From: Streptomyces sp. NBC_00094
Lineage (GTDB): Bacteria > Actinomycetota > Actinomycetes > Streptomycetales > Streptomycetaceae
Assembly: GCF_026343125.1 (NCBI RefSeq)
Contig: NZ_JAPEMB010000001.1
Location: 2,232,001-2,296,000, forward strand
DNA length: 64,000 nucleotides
Direction of reading: 5' to 3'
Shown here: positions 63,549-64,000 of the stretch, piece by piece
Numbering within the stretch: position 1 is the first letter of the stretch
How the letters are laid out: every line of letters begins with the position of its first letter
The notes under the pieces: generated by a model
The model's database searches: none
What the model was told of the DNA's origin: nothing
What the model saw: only the letters and a program-made list of their open reading frames with translations
Program-made: the position numbers and the translations under genes

Positions 63549-64000
63549 TCAGCGCGTGAGCGTTCCCTCCAGGCGGACACGTCCGCCCAACTCCACGATT
63601 CCGTCAGGGCCGGGGGCAGTGAGCAGCTGCGAACCCCGGCCCTGTGTGATGTTCAGGGCCCGTCCCAGCTCCGCCGTCAGGAGCAGCGCCGCCGCGCCGG
63701 TCGCCTCGTCCTCGTCGATGCCGTCACCGCGCCCCGGGAAGCCCCGCGCCCTGATACGGCCGGCGGCCTCCTCCTCCCAGGCCCAGGCGTAGATCCACTC
63801 GCCCGGCTCGGGCACCTCCAGGGCCTCGACCTCGGCTGCGGATCCGTACCGGCGCAGGGTCCGGGGCGGCGCCCACTCGGCGCGCGCCTCGATCCAGGTG
63901 AACTCCCCGTCCCCGCGCACCCAGACCTCACCGGCCTGCGGTCGGACGACCTCCAGGTCGAGCAGCCAGGCGGCGCCGATGAGCGGGTGTCCGGCGAACG
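63549..64000 (-). CDS. PhzF-family isomerase-like protein, C-terminal part
   Basis: About 150 residues of a PhzF-type protein running off the right edge; the start is outside. FAGHPLIGAAWLLDLE at the open end is the family signature, and DEDEATGAAALLLTAELGRAL plus QGRGSQLLTAPGPDG (~late) are the second-half motifs. Members are isomerases or epimerases of small acids; most have no known substrate. It converges with the heme oxygenase gene 21 bases away. Confidence 0.88.
   Translation of the reverse strand, partial: FAGHPLIGAAWLLDLEVVRPQAGEVWVRGDGEFTWIEARAEWAPPRTLRRYGSAAEVEALEVPEPGEWIYAWAWEEEAAGRIRARGFPGRGDGIDEDEATGAAALLLTAELGRALNITQGRGSQLLTAPGPDGIVELGGRVRLEGTLTR

Overview
The window is high-GC actinobacterial DNA that is almost certainly from a Streptomyces chromosome. 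The evidence is strong G/C third-position bias, frequent GTG starts, GTGA and ATGA stop-start overlaps, and family content typical of the genus (GSII, GlnE, AfsR-like regulator, MalR/malEFG, DUF3105/DUF305 pair). From memory, the gene content resembles the glnII - malEFG - glnE - glnA2 - nadE - panB stretch of the S. coelicolor core. It looks like core chromosome rather than a mobile island. I saw no tRNA, rRNA, transposase, integrase or CRISPR array.

Layout. 1-1.6 kb: 3' end of glnII with a strong terminator, a small Cys-Cys leader peptide and a winged-helix regulator. 1.6-3.8 kb (minus): PepSY membrane protein and a His/Met-rich membrane protein. 4.1-10.7 kb (plus): an epimerase, a tyrosine phosphatase, a G-run minisatellite, a membrane protein with a sigma-like N-terminus, and a ferritin-like diiron protein coupled to a flavin/2Fe-2S reductase. 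10.7-12.8 kb: small membrane protein lacking a standard start, TetR, CHMI-type isomerase, GNAT. 12.8-27.6 kb: a starch/maltodextrin block with a secreted alpha-amylase, a 1763-residue amylase-pullulanase, a LacI regulator coupled to an alpha-glucosidase, malG, malF, malE and a divergent malR.

27.6-45.8 kb: PAP2 protein, glnE, secreted PIG-L protein, a PPOX remnant, VOC protein, GGCT-like protein, GNAT, a two-TM coiled-coil protein, glnA2 (gamma-glutamylpolyamine synthetase type), the DUF3105/DUF305 operon, CBS protein, alpha/beta hydrolase with a DUF998 membrane protein, an amino-acid antiporter and nadE. 45.8-54.1 kb: MFS exporter, membrane EEP hydrolase, an MFS/TetR operon under a perfect palindrome, panB with a strong terminator, and a DrrAB-type ABC exporter. 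54.2-64 kb: AfsR-like regulator with a compositionally foreign middle segment, site-2 protease, small membrane protein, F420H2:NADP oxidoreductase, unknown protein, MFS, small basic protein, map, iron-box heme oxygenase, and a partial PhzF.

How the parts fit. The clearest system is polysaccharide use. Secreted amylase and pullulanase cut starch, MalE-MalF-MalG import maltodextrins, and the intracellular alpha-glucosidase finishes the job. Two close LacI paralogues and a shared 21-bp operator-like motif (STTGC-N11-GCAAS), found before malE and before the amylase, suggest common control. A second theme is nitrogen and polyamine handling (glnII, glnE, glnA2, amino-acid antiporter, glutamine-dependent nadE). 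Most function calls rest on motifs read by eye; no database search was run.
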